Source: JAJPGZ01 sp038229295 (GTDB lineage: Bacteria; Verrucomicrobiota; Verrucomicrobiia; Chthoniobacterales; UBA10450). From it: a stretch of 36,588 bases of DNA. Each line of letters opens with the position of its first letter. Positions within the stretch are counted from its first letter, which is position 1. The notes below the pieces were generated by a model that saw only the letters and a list, made by a program, of their open reading frames with translations, did not search any database and had not been told where the DNA came from. The translations under genes were made by a program, and so were the position numbers. The stretch covers positions 1-36,588 of the forward strand of contig JBBROO010000031.1 of NCBI GenBank assembly GCA_038229295.1, read 5' to 3'. Positions 33,495 to 36,588 of the stretch are shown here, piece by piece.

Positions 33495-34208
33495 TTGCTG
33501 GGTCGAATGCCGGCCCCGACCGATGTGCCCGGAACAACTTACGCCGGCAACGGCAACGTCAGCACCATCGGTGGACCCACCGGGGGCACACCTTACGAGG
33601 CGGACATTCAATCAAACATGGCGCGCCTCGGCGCCGACGCGGGAGTCGCTGTCGATCTAAACATCGCGAGCGCGACTCAGTTTCAACTTTCGATTCAATT
33701 CGACGTCAGCGGTCAATCCGAAACGCAAGCCAACAACGCGCATCGCGGTGCCGGCCTCGGCTTTTTCAGCTCGGTCGCGCTCGGCTCGGGCGGGTCGTCG
33801 CACTGTTTCAATAACTTCACCGGTCTAACCGTGGACCGTACCGGCAGCGTCCGGCTCATCATCGGCGGCTCCGACAGCGGCATCTTTACCACCGTCGCCG
33901 GGTTCAATCCTCTCGTTATTCACACGCTCACCTATCAGGTAAACACGACCGCTGGCGTGGGAACCATTTCAAATATTCTTTTGGACGGCAGCAGCGTCTC
34001 GCTCACGGCGCCGGTCAATACGTTCACGATCGCGCGGACTGTCTACGCCGGATTCTACAACTCCTCAGGTCCGACGAATGAGTTGGCGAACTTCGACAAC
34101 TTTGTTGTCGCAACAGTACCTGAACCGGCCACGTTGATGGCGGTGTTCGCTTTGGTGTCGCTGGTGTGTGCGCGCGATTTTTTTGCGCGGCGCAAGATGT
34201 CGATCTAA
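33495..34208 (+). CDS. PEP-CTERM sorted exported protein, 5' end uncertain or frameshifted
   Basis: The mature part is clear: a beta-rich domain of about 200 residues resembling lectin-like PEP-CTERM proteins, then VPEPATLMAVFALVSLVCAR and a short RRK tail, the PEP-CTERM signal cut by exosortase-type enzymes. The first usable start in frame is TTG at 33495 (ATG at 33507), but the same frame upstream, 33399-33450, encodes a signal peptide (LSAGLFVAFFCGNRAAA) without ATG, GTG or TTG. An ATG at 33349 opens a short reading of MLRKIDNFYF in another frame that ends at a TGA; one missing base between the two would join them. So the gene is either frameshifted, misread, or begins at a rare codon such as CTG 33399. 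The stop codon lies in a dispersed repeat (34198-34207). Confidence 0.75.
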   Translation: MLGRMPAPTDVPGTTYAGNGNVSTIGGPTGGTPYEADIQSNMARLGADAGVAVDLNIASATQFQLSIQFDVSGQSETQANNAHRGAGLGFFSSVALGSGGSSHCFNNFTGLTVDRTGSVRLIIGGSDSGIFTTVAGFNPLVIHTLTYQVNTTAGVGTISNILLDGSSVSLTAPVNTFTIARTVYAGFYNSSGPTNELANFDNFVVATVPEPATLMAVFALVSLVCARDFFARRKMSI

Positions 34209-34268
34209 CCGACGATCTCGGTGTCGGTCGCAAGGTGCCGGCGTTGGCGAAAGCATCTCGTCAATTTA

Positions 34269-34733
34269 TCAGCCGAGCTTCCGTAAGACTTTACTGATAG
34301 CCACGTCGAGCGCGGAGAGCTTGAATGGTTTGAAGAGCACGGTCGCGTTCACGCGCTGAAAGAAAAACTCGATCGCCGGATTGTTCCTGTGACCGGTAAA
34401 AAAAATGAAGCGCTCACGAGCAGCCGGCCGGACCCGCGTCACCGCCCAGTAAAACATCTCGCCTCCCATTTGCGGCATCATCATGTCGCAAATGATGAGA
34501 TCGAAGGGGCCCTTGATAATCTCACGCACACCCTCGACGCCGCTCCGGACCGGGGTCACCTGGTAAGATGGGTAGCTCATGAGGTGTTCGTGAATAACAT
34601 TCCGAAAATCATCGCGATCTTCGAGCAACAAAATCTTGAGACCTCGCGCCGCCGGCGTCACATCCTCTTCGACGGAAATGTCGAGAGTGACTATCTCGGC
34701 GGGTTCGGGAGTTCGCGGCGGTCGTGGACGCAT
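34269..34733 (-). CDS. Single-domain response regulator (CheY-like receiver)
   Basis: 154 residues. Residues 1-32 are a Pro/Glu-rich leader. The receiver domain has the acidic pair in ILLLEDRDDF, the phospho-acceptor Asp in DLIICDMMMPQMGG, the Thr in IFFTGH and the Lys in VLFKPF. No output domain follows, so it works by protein contact or in a phosphorelay. No histidine kinase is nearby. It lies 50 bases after rplK on the same strand and is probably transcribed with secE-nusG-rplK, an odd place for a signalling protein. No clear Shine-Dalgarno is seen. Confidence 0.9.
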   Translation of the reverse strand: MRPRPPRTPEPAEIVTLDISVEEDVTPAARGLKILLLEDRDDFRNVIHEHLMSYPSYQVTPVRSGVEGVREIIKGPFDLIICDMMMPQMGGEMFYWAVTRVRPAARERFIFFTGHRNNPAIEFFFQRVNATVLFKPFKLSALDVAISKVLRKLG

Positions 34734-34783
34734 AGCGGCAACCCGATTAGCAAAACGAATGCCCGCGCAATGCAGTTGTCGAT

Positions 34784-35209
34784 CTAATCGACGATTTCGA
34801 GACCCATCTGCCGGGCGGTCCCGGCGATGATTTTAAAGGCCGCTTCGTCGTCGCGCGAATTCAGATCGTTCGCCTTCGTTTTGACGATGTCCATCACTTG
34901 TTTGCGGGTCACTTTGCCGACTTTGGTCTTGTTAGGCTCTTTCGAACCGGCAGCTATGTTGGCCGCTTTCTTCAACAGAATCGCGGCGGGCGGACTCTTG
35001 GTGATGAAGGTAAACGATTTGTCTTTGAAGACGGTGATGACGACGGGGAGAATATCGCCGGCTTGTTTCTGAGTGGTCGCGTTAAATTCTTTGCAGAATG
35101 CCATGATGTTGACGCCGCGCGGTCCGAGCGCGGTGCCGACTGGCGGCGCCGGGTTCGCCTGACCGGCGGGAATCTGCAATTTGATGTGAGCGATGATTTC
35201 TTTAGCCAT
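34784..35209 (-). CDS. rplK: 50S ribosomal protein L11
   Basis: 141 residues, normal length. KLQIPAGQANPAPPVGTALGPRGVNIMAFCKEFNA near the N-terminus is the family signature, with the Pro-rich hinge; the C-terminal rRNA-binding domain follows. L11 shapes the GTPase-associated centre and is needed for the stringent response through RelA. It follows nusG by 52 bases. It is not followed by rplA: the TAG stop is within a dispersed repeat (34777-34786) and the next gene is a response regulator. Confidence 0.98.
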   Translation of the reverse strand: MAKEIIAHIKLQIPAGQANPAPPVGTALGPRGVNIMAFCKEFNATTQKQAGDILPVVITVFKDKSFTFITKSPPAAILLKKAANIAAGSKEPNKTKVGKVTRKQVMDIVKTKANDLNSRDDEAAFKIIAGTARQMGLEIVD

Positions 35210-35261
35210 TTAAATCTGTTGAGAGGTTGAGTAGTTGAGCCGTTAAGAGTGATTGTCGATC

Positions 35262-35831
35262 TTAGCCGCGTTCGACCTGCCAATATTCGAGTTCGACCGG
35301 AGTCGCGCGGCCGAAAATTGTTACCGACACGCGCAGCTTGCCGCGCTCCGGATCGATTTCTTCGACGATGCCGTTTTGGTTTTGGAACGGGCCATCCGCG
35401 ACTTTGACCGTTTCTCCCACTTCGAAACTCGTTTTCGGTTTCACCTTTTCTTCGCGCTCTTTCATTTGCGCGAGCATGCTCTCGACTTCCGATGGTCGCA
35501 TCGGGATCGGTTTGTCTTTGGTGCCGGCAAATCCGATCACGCCCGGCGTGTCGCGAATGAAATACCAGGTGCGGCCGACGAGCTGATTGTTCTCGTCGAG
35601 CAGATGCATGTTGACGATGAGGTAGCCGGGAAAAAATTTTCGCGTCGTCTCGGTCTTCTTGCCTTTTTTGATTTCGGAGACGCGCTCGGTCGGGACGAGC
35701 ACTTCGTAAACGAGATCGCTCATCTCCTCGGTCTTGACGCGCTTCTCGATGTTCTCGCGCACTTTGTTTTCCTGTCCGGACAACACGTGCACCACGAACC
35801 ATTGATCTTTTGCTGCGATTGCCTGGGCCAT
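35262..35831 (-). CDS. nusG: Transcription termination/antitermination factor NusG
   Basis: 189 residues from the ATG at 35831, two bases after the secE stop; a TTG two codons upstream overlaps secE and is less likely. The NGN domain begins at QWFVVHVLSGQENKVRENIEKR. FFPGYLIVNM and RDTPGVIGFAG follow, and the C-terminal KOW domain has VADGPFQNQNGIVEEIDPERGKLRV. NusG binds the RNA polymerase clamp, promotes processivity and couples to Rho or ribosomal S10. The coupling to secE is the normal secE-nusG arrangement. The stop TAA sits in a dispersed repeat (35254-35263). Confidence 0.98.
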   Translation of the reverse strand: MAQAIAAKDQWFVVHVLSGQENKVRENIEKRVKTEEMSDLVYEVLVPTERVSEIKKGKKTETTRKFFPGYLIVNMHLLDENNQLVGRTWYFIRDTPGVIGFAGTKDKPIPMRPSEVESMLAQMKEREEKVKPKTSFEVGETVKVADGPFQNQNGIVEEIDPERGKLRVSVTIFGRATPVELEYWQVERG

Positions 35832-35833
35832 AA

Positions 35834-36052
35834 TCAACGAATTGCCGTGAAGTAATGCACGACGTTAACGAGAATGAAATCAAAGGCCGCGACGTAACCG
35901 CCTAACAAAAGCATGGCGATGATGACGACGAGCGTGGAGTCCGTCAGTTCCTTGTAGCGGCGGATGCCTTTTTCCTTCGACTCCCACGGCCACGAAGCTT
36001 TTTGCAGCTCGACCTTCACTTCGTTAAAGAAGTTTTTCGTCCTCGTGATCAT
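35834..36052 (-). CDS. secE: Preprotein translocase subunit SecE
   Basis: 72 residues, the short one-helix form. An amphipathic helix with FFNEVKVELQKASWPWESKE carries the conserved Trp-Pro, followed by one membrane span (residues about 40-62, VVIIAMLLLGGYVAAFDFIL). SecE clamps SecY in the Sec channel. It lies between tRNA-Trp and nusG as in many bacteria. Its ATG overlaps the last base of a dispersed-repeat copy, so the sequence before it reads AAGATCGAC-ATG with no separate Shine-Dalgarno. Confidence 0.96.
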   Translation of the reverse strand: MITRTKNFFNEVKVELQKASWPWESKEKGIRRYKELTDSTLVVIIAMLLLGGYVAAFDFILVNVVHYFTAIR

Positions 36053-36076
36053 GTCGATCTTTTCATTGTCGATCTT
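36052..36076. repeat. Direct pair of dispersed 10-mers between tRNA-Trp and secE
   Basis: Two copies of TGTCGATCTT (36052-36061 and 36067-36076) in the same orientation with starts 15 bases apart. They fill most of the 30-base spacer, and one overlaps the secE start codon. Confidence 0.95.
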
Positions 36077-36082
36077 GCGAAC

Positions 36083-36154
36083 ACGCCAGGAGGGACTCGA
36101 ACCCCCAACAGGCGGTTTTGGAGACCGCTACTCTACCAATTGAGTTACTGGCGT
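36083..36154 (-). tRNA. trpT: tRNA-Trp (CCA anticodon)
   Basis: 72 bases. The acceptor stem ACGCCAG/CTGGCGT pairs fully. The D arm contains AATTGGTAGAGT. The anticodon stem GCGGT/ACCGC encloses CTCCAAA with anticodon CCA. The T arm is GGGGG-TTCGAGT-CCCTC with one G-U pair. The 3' CCA is not encoded. It lies between tuf and secE, the common tuf-trpT-secE-nusG arrangement. Confidence 0.96.
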
Positions 36155-36173
36155 AAGTTTTCGCGTTCCCAAC

Positions 36174-36588
36174 TTAATCGAGAATATCGCTGACGCGACC
36201 CGCGCCCACGGTTTTGCCGCCTTCGCGAATGGCGAAACGAATCGTCTTCTCCATTGCGATGGGTTGGCCAAGTTCCACTTCGATCGCGATGTTGTCGCCA
36301 GGCATAACCATTTCCACGCCGTCCGGCAATTTCACTGCGCCGGTTACGTCAGTCGTGCGGAAATAAAATTGCGGCCGATAATTCGTGAAGAACGGCGTGT
36401 GACGGCCGCCTTCCTCTTTGCTCAGCACGTAAATTTCCGCTTTGAATTTCTTATGCGGCGTAATCGAGCCGGGCTTGGCGATGACCTGACCGCGCTCGAC
36501 GTCTTCCTTCTTCACGCCGCGCAATAACACACCGACGTTGTCGCCGGCGCGCGCTTCGTCGAGAAGTTTGCGGAACATTTCGATATCG
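36174..36588 (-). CDS. tuf: Elongation factor Tu (C-terminal part; 5' end beyond window)
   Basis: The last 138 residues or so of EF-Tu, open at the right edge. DNVGVLLRGVKKEDVERGQVIAKPGSI is domain 2, and FFTNYRPQFYFRTTDVTG with VMPGDNIAIEVELGQPIAME is domain 3; the protein ends VGAGRVSDILD. EF-Tu brings aminoacyl-tRNA to the ribosome and its exchange factor tsf is also in this window. The G domain is outside the window. The stop is 19 bases before tRNA-Trp, so read-through and processing are likely. Confidence 0.97.
   Translation of the reverse strand, partial: DIEMFRKLLDEARAGDNVGVLLRGVKKEDVERGQVIAKPGSITPHKKFKAEIYVLSKEEGGRHTPFFTNYRPQFYFRTTDVTGAVKLPDGVEMVMPGDNIAIEVELGQPIAMEKTIRFAIREGGKTVGAGRVSDILD

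Larger units (their letters stand above)
3616..36076. repeat. Dispersed 10-mer family AAGATCGACA / TGTCGATCTT
   Basis: Exact copies start at 3616, 4979, 6980, 7685, 8009, 8534, 9885, 10616, 10658, 10739, 12811, 14180, 19640, 19965, 20548, 22194, 24690, 27471, 28795, 28812, 29272, 30070, 30085, 31226, 31878, 32273, 33003, 33048, 33169, 33358, 35254, 36052 and 36067. Copies reading TAGATCGACA (TGTCGATCTA) start at 11430, 12137, 33650, 34198 and 34777. The base after ACA is A or T in 36 of 38. Both orientations are common. About 18 of the 38 are in noncoding DNA or across a start or stop codon, although only about 6% of the window is noncoding. Counted by eye, so one or two may be missed. Confidence 0.93.

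Noticed and set aside
2784..35907. Frequent CCTAAC/GTTAGG hexamers as a second dispersed repeat
   Set aside because: About 20 seen against roughly 18 expected for a hexamer on both strands, so no clear excess.
3616..36076. Dispersed motif as a Chi-like recombination site
   Set aside because: Copies occur in both orientations with no strand preference over this 36 kb, and they concentrate in spacers, whereas Chi sites are strand-biased and lie mostly in genes. Not excluded without the whole chromosome.

Overview
The window looks like a chromosomal segment from a bacterium of the Verrucomicrobia/PVC group, most likely a soil spartobacterium-type lineage. The clues are a PEP-CTERM sorting tail, a small conserved protein common in that group, a Ku/LigD repair pair, a giant surface repeat protein and moderately GC-rich codon use. 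This placement is inference; no 16S rRNA is present.

Layout, left to right. (1) 1-6899, minus strand: a two-gene unit of a secreted FecR-domain protein and a giant secreted repeat protein. The giant protein is open for 2016 codons and runs off the left edge; it has its own N-terminal FecR-like domain and tandem 185-186 residue repeats. (2) 7039-13581: a DMT/EamA transporter, then on the minus strand ku, an unknown secreted or anchored protein, ligD (phosphoesterase plus ligase, no polymerase domain), a YciF/DUF892 ferritin-like protein, tsf and rpsB. (3) 13784-19622, plus strand: an accessory module of a membrane-anchored protein, a secreted 1589-residue RHS/YD-repeat protein with two embedded CBM48-like domains and a cysteine/histidine-bearing C-terminal tip, and a small membrane-anchored protein that could be its immunity partner. 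(4) 19749-36588: the transcription/translation block on the minus strand, read as tuf (partial), tRNA-Trp, secE, nusG, rplK, then rplA, rplJ, rplL, rpoB, rpoC, a 75-residue protein and a PduO-type cobalamin adenosyltransferase. The normally adjacent rplK and rplA are separated by about 4 kb holding a response regulator, a PEP-CTERM protein, an amidohydrolase and a secreted protein of unknown function.

The most striking signal belongs to no gene. The 10-mer AAGATCGACA (or its complement TGTCGATCTT) occurs 33 times by eye, with five more copies reading TAGATCGACA, about one per kilobase on both strands; chance predicts about 0.14. Nearly half lie in the roughly 6% of the window that is noncoding or straddle a start or stop codon. 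Others fall in weakly constrained protein parts such as linkers, tails and signal peptides. Some form inverted or 15-bp-spaced direct pairs, and several contain the stop codon of the gene they follow. The RHS gene has none. This density and placement resemble the DNA uptake sequences of Neisseria and Pasteurellaceae, so a candidate DUS-like or other genome-wide protein-binding repeat is the lead finding.

Functional themes are core gene expression (tuf to rpoC, rpsB-tsf), double-strand break repair by end joining (Ku, LigD), and cell-surface or contact-dependent functions (repeat protein, RHS module, PEP-CTERM protein).
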